Shown piece by piece: positions 6,991-14,496 of a DNA stretch of 24,263 nucleotides. The position numbers and the translations under genes are program-made. The DNA is from Desulfotomaculum sp. (GTDB lineage Bacteria > Bacillota > Desulfotomaculia > Desulfotomaculales > Nap2-2B): the NCBI GenBank assembly GCA_003513005.1, contig DOTD01000077.1, positions 1-24,263 on the forward strand, read 5' to 3'. Positions within the stretch are counted from its first letter, which is position 1. The number at the start of each line of letters is the position of its first letter. The notes beneath the pieces were generated by a model. That model worked only from the letters and a program-made list of their open reading frames with translations. It was not told the origin of the DNA and made no database searches.

Positions 6991-8168
6991 TGAATAAAAA
7001 AGTTGGTATAGAAGTTTCCTTAGCGGCTGCTGACGCAGTAAAAATGGCAAATGTGGATCTGATTGCCGCTTACCCGATTACGCCACAGACCCATATCGTG
7101 GAACATCTGTCCGAACTTGTGGCCAACGGGGAACTGGACGCCGAATTTATTCCGGTGGAGTCGGAACACTCGGCATTGAGTGTCTGTATAGGATCTGCCG
7201 CTGTAGGAGCCCGTACTTTTACATGTACCAGTTCACAGGGGCTTGCCCTGATGAACGAGATTATATTTATAGCCGCTTCGATGAGGCTTCCGATCGTGTT
7301 GATCCTGGCCAACCGGTCACTTTCAGGACCTTTGAGCATCTGGAACGACCACACCGACGTTATGTCAATCAGAGACAGCGGCTGGGTTCAAGTATTTGTG
7401 GAAAACGGCCAGGAAGTTTTCGATCATGTCTTCTTTGCTTTCCGAGTGGCCGAGGATCAGAAAGTTTCCCTCCCGGTGATAATCAACCTGGACGGGTTTA
7501 TCCTTACCCACGTTATCGAGCCAATCGAGTACTGGGACCAGGAGTCGGTTAACAAATACCTTCCTGATTTCAAACCCGTCAGCACGCTCAATCCCGATGC
7601 GCCGGTTACGATGGGCGCTTTTGGCATGCCGGGCATTTATACCGAGGCTAAAAAGGCCCAGGATGAGGCATTGATCAAGTCCAAGCCGGAAATCATCAAA
7701 GCCTGGAAGGAAATGGGGGAGGTTATCGGAAGGCGCTATTCCCCTGTTGAAACAAATAATATCGAAGGCGCCGAAACTGTATTCCTGACCATGGGCAGTG
7801 TAGGGGAAACAGTCTCAGTCGCGGTGGAAAAGCTCAGGGCCCAGGGTAAACCCGTAGGCCAGATAAAGCTCAGATTATGGAGGCCTTTCCCTGTTGAGGA
7901 ATTCAGAGAGGCCGTCCGCAATGTCAAGAGAATCATTGTCATTGACCGTGCCGTTTCCTTCGGAGGTCAGGGCGGGCCCGTGGCGGCCGAAATACGTTCA
8001 GTCCTTTATGATGAAGAAAACAGGCCCTCGGTTACCAACTTCATCTGCGGCCTGGCCGGGCGTGACGTGACACCCGATAATTACATTGATATGTACGAGA
8101 AGAGCATAAAAATGACCGGGGATAAAGCGAAGGAAGAAGATTACGTCCTGTACGGAGTCAGAGAATAA
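6990..8168 (+). CDS. porA: 2-oxoacid oxidoreductase alpha subunit (PorA-type)
   Basis: 392 residues, typical of PorA. It provides the pyrimidine-binding half of the TPP site. Visible are AAYPITPQT (26-34), PVESEHSA with the conserved glutamate region (55-62), and IWNDHTDVMSIRDSGW, the signature of pyruvate-type alpha subunits. The C-terminal half contains the transketolase C-like domain (KLRLWRPFPVEEF, IVIDRAVSFGGQGG). The start at 6990 follows GAGGAAGAGGAG; an earlier in-frame ATG at 6927 lies inside the second ferredoxin motif of porD and is rejected. Unusually, porB does not follow: three nuo-like genes intervene. Confidence 0.92.
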   Translation: MNKKVGIEVSLAAADAVKMANVDLIAAYPITPQTHIVEHLSELVANGELDAEFIPVESEHSALSVCIGSAAVGARTFTCTSSQGLALMNEIIFIAASMRLPIVLILANRSLSGPLSIWNDHTDVMSIRDSGWVQVFVENGQEVFDHVFFAFRVAEDQKVSLPVIINLDGFILTHVIEPIEYWDQESVNKYLPDFKPVSTLNPDAPVTMGAFGMPGIYTEAKKAQDEALIKSKPEIIKAWKEMGEVIGRRYSPVETNNIEGAETVFLTMGSVGETVSVAVEKLRAQGKPVGQIKLRLWRPFPVEEFREAVRNVKRIIVIDRAVSFGGQGGPVAAEIRSVLYDEENRPSVTNFICGLAGRDVTPDNYIDMYEKSIKMTGDKAKEEDYVLYGVRE

Positions 8169-8199
8169 AATAGGCATAGCAAAGGTTGGAGGAAGCGCC

Positions 8200-8691
8200 A
8201 TGAAGAAAAAGTTAAAGGAGATCGTCAAGAAGTACGGATCAAACCGGAGTTTTCTGGTTCCTATACTTCAGGATATACAGAGGGAATATGAATATCTCCC
8301 ACGGGAAGCTCTCAACTTACTGAGTCAAATTATCGACGTCCCGATCAGCCATATTTATAACGTAGCAACTTTTTACAAGTCTTTCAGCCTGTCTCCCAGG
8401 GGCCGTCACCAGCTCAGCCTGTGCATGGGAACTGCCTGTCATGTTAGGCGGGCGCCCCAGATCAGGGATCACCTGGTCCGGACGCTGGGGATAAATCCGG
8501 GCGAGACTACACCTGACCTGGAGTATACATTTAAGACAGTAAACTGCCTGGGCGCCTGCGCACTTGGACCAATCATGGTCGTTGACGGGGAATACCACGG
8601 GCAGCTGACGATAATGAAAGTAAACAAAATTTTAAAAGAACTAGGTAAAAAGGAAAGGACTAAGAAAAAGGTGGCCGCTGATGAAAATTAG
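8200..8691 (+). CDS. NuoE/HydC-like thioredoxin-fold [2Fe-2S] subunit
   Basis: 163 residues of the complex I 24-kDa (NuoE) family, also found as HydC of bifurcating hydrogenases. N-terminal helical bundle (about 1-65, with LVPILQDIQREYEYLP), then a thioredoxin-like domain with cluster ligands C75 and C80 (CMGTAC) and C116 and C120 (CLGAC). In relatives this subunit packs on the FMN/NAD subunit. The start ATG follows GGAGGAAG; it lies 31 bases after porA and overlaps the next gene by 11 bases. The lysine-rich tail (KKERTKKKVAADEN) lies in the overlap. No membrane subunit of complex I is nearby, so this is a soluble module. Confidence 0.9.
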   Translation: MKKKLKEIVKKYGSNRSFLVPILQDIQREYEYLPREALNLLSQIIDVPISHIYNVATFYKSFSLSPRGRHQLSLCMGTACHVRRAPQIRDHLVRTLGINPGETTPDLEYTFKTVNCLGACALGPIMVVDGEYHGQLTIMKVNKILKELGKKERTKKKVAADEN

Positions 8692-10531
8692 AAACCCGAA
8701 AGAACTTGAAAAACTACGCAATAAAATATCGGCCGGCAAAGACCCCTTAAAGCCATGCGTGAGCATCTGTTCAAGCACGGGCTGCCTCGCTCTTGGATCC
8801 GCCAAGCTTGTGGAAGCTCTTAAAGCAGAACTTAACCAGCGGGGTATGGAAAACAAAGTCGATATAAAGGAAACAGGATGTCACGGATTTTGCGAGGGAG
8901 GTCCGCTGCTGGTCATTCACCCGGAGGAAACCTGTTATTTAAAGGTAAGCGCCAAGGACATTCCAGACATCGTTGCCAAAACGCTCGTCAAGAATGAGGT
9001 CATTGACCGGCTTCTTTACACGGACCCCGTAACCGGCAAGAAGATTGCCAAACAGTCTGAAATACCCTTCTTCAAGAAGCAGGAAAAGAATATTATCGGA
9101 AATAACCCGGTAATAGATCCCTGCAGCATCGAAGATTATCTTTCTATCGGCGGGTACTCGGCTCTGTCCAAGGTTCTCTTTGAGATGACCCCTGAACAGA
9201 TCATTGAGGAAATCAAGATCTCAGGACTGCGCGGCCGGGGCGGCGGCGGATTCCCCACAGGCAGGAAATGGGAATCCACACGCAAGGCTGTTGGGGAACC
9301 GAAATACGTTATCTGCAACGCCGACGAAGGAGACCCCGGCGCCTTTATGGATGAGTCGGTACTGGAGGGAAACCCCCACTCGGTGCTGGAAGGTATGCTT
9401 ATCGGCGCTTTCGCCATAGGATCAAATTTAGGTTACATATATATACGAGATGAATATCCGCTTGCTGTAAAAAGAATCACGATAGCTATTGAAAAGGCAA
9501 GGGAGTTCGGCCTTTTGGGAAAAAATATTCTGGGCTCGGGCTTTTCCTTCGACCTGATCATCAGCCGCGGCGGCGGAGCGTTTGTCTGCGGTGAGTCTTC
9601 AGCCCTCTTTGCTTCTATCGAAGGGCGCGCCGGAGAACCGCGGGCCAAGTACGTTCACGCTACCGACAAAGGGCTTTTTGATAAGCCGACAAACCTTAAT
9701 AACGTTGAAACGTGGGCCAACGTTCCCCTGATTATCAACAGGGGGGCTGAGTGGTACAGCAGCATAGGAACTGAAAACAGCAAGGGAACAAAAATCTTTT
9801 CCCTGGTTGGTAAGATTAATTATACCGGCCTTGTAGAAGTACCCATGGGAATTCCATTGAGAGAAATCATTTTCGATATCGGCGGAGGAATTGCCAAGGG
9901 AAGAAAATTTAAGGCCGTTCAGACCGGAGGGCCGTCGGGCGGATGCCTCCCGGAAGAATTCATGGATAAGCCGGTTGATTTTGACGAACTGGTGAAACTT
10001 GGTTCCATGATGGGCTCGGGCGGGATGATTATCATGGACGACCAGACATGCATGGTCGACGTGGCCAGGTATTTCCTGACGTTCCTTGAGGAAGAGTCCT
10101 GCGGCAAATGCACGCCCTGCAGAGAAGGAATCCTGCAGATGCGCGAGATTCTGGATAGGATTACCCAGGGCTTAGGTCAGGAAGAGGACATCCAGACTCT
10201 TGAACAAATGGGTCAGGCCATAATTGACGGTTCTTTATGCGCCCTGGGAGGTTCGGCTCCCAACCCTGTTCTATCCACTATCCGCTATTTCAGGGATGAG
10301 TACGAGGCGCATATCAGAGGCAAAAAATGCCCCGCCGGAAGCTGCAAGGATCTGATCAGCTATTCAATCAATCAGGAGACCTGCACCGGCTGCGGAGCCT
10401 GCCTGAAGGCTTGTGGAACAAATGCTATAACAGGTGAGAAGAAAAAGCCGCATACAATTGATCCTGAAAAGTGCATTAAATGCGGCGCCTGTTTGGAAAC
10501 CTGTAAATTCAACGCGGTTGAGGTGTCTTAA
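8681..10531 (+). CDS. NuoF/HydB-like NAD(P)- and FMN-binding subunit with extra FeS domains
   Basis: 616 residues with the HydB-type architecture. An N-terminal thioredoxin-like [2Fe-2S] domain has C30, C35, C67 and C71. A NuoF core carries GLRGRGGGGFPTG (from 182) for FMN, CNADEGDPGAF (from 212) for the nucleotide site, and the SLBB-like region. A [4Fe-4S] site is CGKCTPC (about 473-479) plus C520 in SLCALGG. The C-terminal 2x[4Fe-4S] ferredoxin has CTGCGACLKAC (568-578) and CIKCGACLETC (598-608). Complex I NuoF lacks both end domains; bifurcating hydrogenase and formate dehydrogenase flavoproteins have them. The ATG overlaps the NuoE-like gene by 11 bases. Predicted to exchange electrons with NAD(H) or NADP(H); the nucleotide preference is not readable. 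Confidence 0.92.
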   Translation: MKIRNPKELEKLRNKISAGKDPLKPCVSICSSTGCLALGSAKLVEALKAELNQRGMENKVDIKETGCHGFCEGGPLLVIHPEETCYLKVSAKDIPDIVAKTLVKNEVIDRLLYTDPVTGKKIAKQSEIPFFKKQEKNIIGNNPVIDPCSIEDYLSIGGYSALSKVLFEMTPEQIIEEIKISGLRGRGGGGFPTGRKWESTRKAVGEPKYVICNADEGDPGAFMDESVLEGNPHSVLEGMLIGAFAIGSNLGYIYIRDEYPLAVKRITIAIEKAREFGLLGKNILGSGFSFDLIISRGGGAFVCGESSALFASIEGRAGEPRAKYVHATDKGLFDKPTNLNNVETWANVPLIINRGAEWYSSIGTENSKGTKIFSLVGKINYTGLVEVPMGIPLREIIFDIGGGIAKGRKFKAVQTGGPSGGCLPEEFMDKPVDFDELVKLGSMMGSGGMIIMDDQTCMVDVARYFLTFLEEESCGKCTPCREGILQMREILDRITQGLGQEEDIQTLEQMGQAIIDGSLCALGGSAPNPVLSTIRYFRDEYEAHIRGKKCPAGSCKDLISYSINQETCTGCGACLKACGTNAITGEKKKPHTIDPEKCIKCGACLETCKFNAVEVS

Positions 10532-10543
10532 GGAGGAACAATA

Positions 10544-11257
10544 ATGGCAGACATGGTAACTGTAACAATAAATGAAAGGGAAATTACCGCCCCTGCGGGG
10601 AGTACCATACTTGACGCCGCCCGGGATGCCAATATATACATTCCCAGCCTGTGCAGCAACGAGGAGCTCACCCCATACGGAGCCTGCCGTCTCTGCATGG
10701 TGGAAATAGGCAGCAGGGAAAAACCCAAACTGGTAGCCTCCTGTATATACGAAGTAGCCGACGGTTTGGAAGTGCGGACTGAAACCCCCAGGGTAAACAA
10801 CGTTCGCCGGTTCGTTATTGAACTGCTCCTTGCACGCAACCCGGATGCGCCCGTTTTAAGAAAGATTGCTGACGGGCTTGGCGTGCAGGATACCCGTTTT
10901 AAAAAGCGGAACAAAGGATGCATCCTCTGCGGTCAGTGCGTACGGACCTGCCGGGAAGTGGTCGGTGTTTCGGCCATCGGATTCAAAGGCCGGGGTGTGA
11001 CCAGACAGGTATCCACTCCTTTCGGAGAATCTCCCGTGGACTGCATTGCCTGCGGATCATGCTCATACATCTGCCCTGTCAAGGTCATTCCTTTAAAAGA
11101 AGAAAACGGTGTCAGGGAGATCTGGAAAACCAAGTTTGAACTTAAGAAATGCAAAAAATGCGGGCGTTATTTTGCGCCGGTCAAACAGCTTGAATATTTC
11201 AGCAAGATTACAAAACTTCCCAAGGAACATTTCGAAATATGCCTCGATTGCCGTTAA
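10544..11257 (+). CDS. Short NuoG/HoxU-like iron-sulfur subunit
   Basis: 237 residues. N-terminal plant-type [2Fe-2S] ferredoxin with ligands C37, C48, C51, C67 (YGACRLCMVEI), then a 2x[4Fe-4S] domain with C126-C129-C132-C136 and C167-C170-C173-C177. The segment 88-125, which in NuoG and HydA holds the His-Cys3 cluster, keeps its helical look (LLARNPDAPVLRKIADGLGV) but has no Cys or His ligand. The molybdopterin domain and the H-cluster domain are absent. A C-terminal CKKC...CLDC pair (C203, C206, C233, C236) may form a zinc site. It probably wires the TPP subunits to the flavoprotein. AGGAGG lies before the ATG; 12 bases separate it from the NuoF-like gene. Confidence 0.88.
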   Translation: MADMVTVTINEREITAPAGSTILDAARDANIYIPSLCSNEELTPYGACRLCMVEIGSREKPKLVASCIYEVADGLEVRTETPRVNNVRRFVIELLLARNPDAPVLRKIADGLGVQDTRFKKRNKGCILCGQCVRTCREVVGVSAIGFKGRGVTRQVSTPFGESPVDCIACGSCSYICPVKVIPLKEENGVREIWKTKFELKKCKKCGRYFAPVKQLEYFSKITKLPKEHFEICLDCR

Positions 11258-11290
11258 CCATAGGAGAACTTTAGATCAAGGAGAAGGACA

Positions 11291-12214
11291 ATGGAATCGC
11301 TTAATGTATATTCATCCCGATTGGTAACCAAAAAAGAATACTTCGTTCCCGGTCACCGGGCCTGTCAGGGCTGCGCCGAGGCTTTATCCGTCAGGATGGT
11401 TGCCAAGGCTCTGGGCAACAACGTGATCGTAGCCAGCGCCACCGGGTGTATGGAAATAATCTCCACGCCCCTGCCGTTTACCAACTGGAGGGTCCCCTGG
11501 ATCCACGTGGCTTTTGAAAATGCAGCCGCAGTACTTTCAGGCGCCGAATCAGGAGTTAAAGCTTTAGCCAGAAAAGGCAAGCTCGTTGATAAGGGTACTG
11601 TATTTCTCGGAATGGGCGGCGACGGAGCAACCAGTGACATAGGCCTTCAATCCCTGTCCGGGGCTTTTGAAAGAGGACATGACTTTTTATATGTGTGTTA
11701 TGACAACGAAGCTTATATGAATACAGGCATTCAAAGGTCTTCGGCAACTCCCTTCGGCGCTTCCACCACAACCTCGCCTGCCGGAAAAGTAAAGGCGGGA
11801 CAGATGACCTGGAAGAAAAACATGCCGGAAATAGCGGTTGCCCATAATATACCTTATGTGGCCACAGCCTGCGCCAGCTACCCGTTTGACCTTCTTCGCA
11901 AGGTTGAAAAAGCGGCTCAGAAAAAGGGTCCGGCTTATGTGCATATTCTCTCCGTCTGCCCGACGGGCTGGAGAATACCTCCTGACAAGGCCATTTGGAT
12001 CGGACGGCTGGCCGTGGAAAGCGGGGTCTTCCCCCTGTACGAAGTGGAAGACGGCAAGTACCGGATAACGCATGACGTGCCTGAATTAAAACCCGTCATC
12101 GACTACCTGAAGCCACAGGGGAGGTTCCGCCACCTGACTCCTGATTTAATCTCGCAGATCCAGGAAAGGGTAACAGCGGACTATAACAAGCTGAAAATGA
12201 AAGCACAATTATAG
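11291..12214 (+). CDS. porB: 2-oxoacid oxidoreductase beta subunit, TPP-binding (PorB-type)
   Basis: 307 residues. It binds the diphosphate of TPP and the proximal [4Fe-4S] cluster. The TPP/Mg signature runs from GGDG (GDG at 110-112) to YDNEAYMNTG about 28 residues later. Cluster ligands fit C25 and C28 (RACQGC), C53 (TGCMEI) and C223 (SVCPTGW). The ending with LKPQGRFRHL is typical of PorB. Start ATG after AAGGAGAAGG. It is 33 bases downstream of the NuoG-like gene and is the last gene of the operon, followed by a strong terminator. Together with porG, porD and porA the four-subunit enzyme is complete. Confidence 0.92.
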   Translation: MESLNVYSSRLVTKKEYFVPGHRACQGCAEALSVRMVAKALGNNVIVASATGCMEIISTPLPFTNWRVPWIHVAFENAAAVLSGAESGVKALARKGKLVDKGTVFLGMGGDGATSDIGLQSLSGAFERGHDFLYVCYDNEAYMNTGIQRSSATPFGASTTTSPAGKVKAGQMTWKKNMPEIAVAHNIPYVATACASYPFDLLRKVEKAAQKKGPAYVHILSVCPTGWRIPPDKAIWIGRLAVESGVFPLYEVEDGKYRITHDVPELKPVIDYLKPQGRFRHLTPDLISQIQERVTADYNKLKMKAQL

Positions 12215-12242
12215 ACGGTTTTGCCTTGATTTAGAAAAATAC

Positions 12243-12311
12243 TTGCCGGCGACCTTATAAAAAATATTTTTTCAAGGGGCCGGCAAATTGTTTTTTGCGG
12301 TTTTTTTAATC
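12243..12311 (+). terminator. Rho-independent terminator of the por-nuoEFG operon
   Basis: TTGCCGGC (12243-12250) pairs with GCCGGCAA (12279-12286). An inner CCTT/AAGG (12253-12256, 12274-12277) and an A/T inner stem extend the hairpin. It is followed by two T-rich runs (TTTTTT and a seven-T run). Confidence 0.85.
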
Positions 12312-12354
12312 CGAAGGGGTTTTTTGTTGAAGGATTGCGTTAATTAATGTAGAA

Positions 12355-12360
12355 TATAAT
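12355..12360 (+). promoter_or_regulatory. Probable -10 box of the tig promoter
   Basis: TATAAT at 12355-12360, about 100 bases before tig, just after the por operon terminator. No good -35 box at standard spacing: TTGAAG (12327-12332) is 22 bases away and TTGCGT (12335-12340) only 14. The long leader shows no recognised riboswitch. Confidence 0.35.
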
Positions 12361-12461
12361 TCTGGATTATAAAGCCAAAGAATGTAAAATACTTAAGAAT
12401 AGCTGTCAGGTGTATATTGGGATCAAAACAACGGGCATATATATAACAAGGGGGATCGTAG

Positions 12462-13796
12462 ATGAAAGCAACCGCGGAGAGGATAGAAAAAAACACTGTT
12501 CTGCTGGAAATCGAGGTAGAAACGGAGAGATTTTCAGAGGCATTGGACCAGGCTTATCAAAAACTGGTCAAGAAAGTAAATGTACCCGGTTTCCGGAGAG
12601 GAAAAACTCCCCGCTTTATTTTTGAAAGGCATATAGGCACACAGGCGCTGGTTGATGAAGCCGTCGAAACAGTGATTCCCGAAGCTTATTTCATGGCGGT
12701 GGGCGACACCGGCATAGAACCTGTTGCCCAGCCCCAGCTTGAACTGGTTCAGGTTGAGGAAGGTAAGCCGGTTGTTTTTAAAGCAAAGGTAACTGTTAAA
12801 CCCGAAGTAGCTTTGGGTCAATATATAGGGCTGGAAGCGCCCAAGCCGGAGACCGGCATTAATGATGACGATATCGATAGTGAACTGACCCGCCTGCAGC
12901 AGATGCACGCCCGGCTGGTTTTAGTTGAAGAAGGGGAAGTGGAGAACGGAGACCTTCTGACCATTGATTTTCTTGGGAAGATAGACGGTATCCCCTTCGA
13001 AGGCGGGGAAGGGAAAGACTATAACCTGGAGATAGGCAGCCATGTTTTCATAGCGGGCATGGAAGAAGGCATGATTGGTATGAAGCGGGAAGAGACCAAA
13101 GATATCGAGGCAGCTTTCCCTGAAGACTACCGCAAAGAGGACCTGGCCGGCAAAGACGCTGTTTTTACGATTACAGTCAAGGAAATCAAACGCAAGGAAC
13201 TTGCCCCCATCGATGACGATTTTGCCAAGGACGTCAGCGAATTTGAAACTCTGGAAGAATTAAAAGTAAATATCAGGAATAAACTGGAACAGGCAAGCAA
13301 AACCAGGTCAGATACAGTTTTTAAACAAACCTTGATCAGCAAGGCAGTGGATAACTCCCAGATGGAAATACCTGAAGAAATGCTCGAAGGCCGCATTGAC
13401 GAGATAGCTGAAGATATTGAAAGAAACCTTTGGACACAGGGTGTTTCCATGCAGGACTACCTGTCCTACACCGGCTCAACAGTTGAAGAGATAAGAAAGC
13501 AGTTCAAGCCGGAGGCGGAAAAAAGCGTGAAAAGGACATTGGCTCTGGAAGCGATAGCAAAAGCGGAAAAGCTTGAGCCCAGCGAGGATGAGATAGATGC
13601 CGAGATCGAAAAAATCGGCCGTGAGATAGGACAGAGCACGGAAATGATCAAAAAAACCGTAGAAGAAAGGGGACGCGGCAAGCTGGTTGAGCAAATCAGG
13701 ATCAACAAGGCAATCGACTTTATCACCAGCCAGGCTAAGATAGCCGAACCTGCCGAAGAAGAAGTGGAGCAGGAAAGCAAACCGGAACAAGAATAA
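12462..13796 (+). CDS. tig: Trigger factor, ribosome-associated chaperone and peptidyl-prolyl isomerase
   Basis: 444 residues, normal family length. The N-terminal ribosome-binding domain carries GFRRGKTPR (43-51), the signature loop that docks on ribosomal protein L23. The middle FKBP-type isomerase domain (about 150-245) contains DLLTIDFLGKIDGIPFEGG. The C-terminal helical chaperone domain ends in an acidic Glu-rich tail. ATG preceded by AAGGGGGATC. It begins the tig-clpP-clpX cluster common in bacteria; clpP follows after 73 bases. Confidence 0.95.
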   Translation: MKATAERIEKNTVLLEIEVETERFSEALDQAYQKLVKKVNVPGFRRGKTPRFIFERHIGTQALVDEAVETVIPEAYFMAVGDTGIEPVAQPQLELVQVEEGKPVVFKAKVTVKPEVALGQYIGLEAPKPETGINDDDIDSELTRLQQMHARLVLVEEGEVENGDLLTIDFLGKIDGIPFEGGEGKDYNLEIGSHVFIAGMEEGMIGMKREETKDIEAAFPEDYRKEDLAGKDAVFTITVKEIKRKELAPIDDDFAKDVSEFETLEELKVNIRNKLEQASKTRSDTVFKQTLISKAVDNSQMEIPEEMLEGRIDEIAEDIERNLWTQGVSMQDYLSYTGSTVEEIRKQFKPEAEKSVKRTLALEAIAKAEKLEPSEDEIDAEIEKIGREIGQSTEMIKKTVEERGRGKLVEQIRINKAIDFITSQAKIAEPAEEEVEQESKPEQE

Positions 13797-13869
13797 AAAA
13801 GGTGTGCAATTGTCCAAAAAAGAAACAAAGAACTAAAAGAGGAATAGATTATCTTAAGGAGGTATCCTG

Positions 13870-14454
13870 ATGTCCGTACTTGTACCGATGGTTGTAGAGC
13901 AGACTAACCGGGGAGAAAGAGCCTATGACATATATTCCCGTCTGCTGAAAGACAGAATTATCTTTTTAGGCGGGCCGATTGACGACTATGTCGCCAACCT
14001 CGTCATCGCCCAGATGCTTTTTCTTGAGGCCGAGGACCCTGAGAAAGATATCCACCTTTACATAAACTCTCCAGGCGGAATAGTTACCGCTGGGATGGCA
14101 ATTTATGATACAATGCAATATGTAAAGCCTGACGTGTCGACCATCTGCCTCGGCCAGGCCGCCAGCCTGGGTTCATTTTTGCTGGCTTCCGGGGCCAAAG
14201 GGAAACGGTTCGCCCTCCCCTTCGCCAGGATTATGCTCCACCAGCCTTCCGGCGGAGCGCAGGGTCAGGCCACGGATATTGACATACACGCGCGTGAGAT
14301 ACTACGGATGAGGGAAATATTAAACGAGATTCTTGCCAAACACACCGGGCAGCCCAAAGAAAAGGTCGCCCAGGATACCGAGCGTGATTTCTTTATGTCG
14401 GCCAAAGAAGCAAAGGAATACGGAATCATAGACGAGGTCTTTGTAAGACGTTAA
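13870..14454 (+). CDS. clpP: ATP-dependent Clp protease proteolytic subunit
   Basis: 194 residues forming the tetradecameric serine protease barrel. The catalytic triad is visible as S99 in GQAASLGS, H124 in MLHQPSGG and D173 in DTERDFF. The N-terminal loop LVPMVVEQTNRGERAYD, which contacts the ATPase, is intact. The start ATG follows an ideal AAGGAGGT ribosome binding site. It works with ClpX encoded immediately downstream. Confidence 0.96.
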   Translation: MSVLVPMVVEQTNRGERAYDIYSRLLKDRIIFLGGPIDDYVANLVIAQMLFLEAEDPEKDIHLYINSPGGIVTAGMAIYDTMQYVKPDVSTICLGQAASLGSFLLASGAKGKRFALPFARIMLHQPSGGAQGQATDIDIHAREILRMREILNEILAKHTGQPKEKVAQDTERDFFMSAKEAKEYGIIDEVFVRR

Positions 14455-14496
14455 GCAAAGTTGAGAAGTTAAGAAACAGAACAAGAGGTGAAAGGT

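Noticed and set aside
8200..11257. Part of a respiratory complex I operon
   Set aside because: No membrane subunits or NuoBCDI follow, the NuoG-like protein has no C-terminal domain, and the genes are embedded between por genes.
10544..11257. [FeFe]-hydrogenase HydA
   Set aside because: The N-terminal cluster domains are similar, but the protein ends at 237 residues with no H-cluster motifs.
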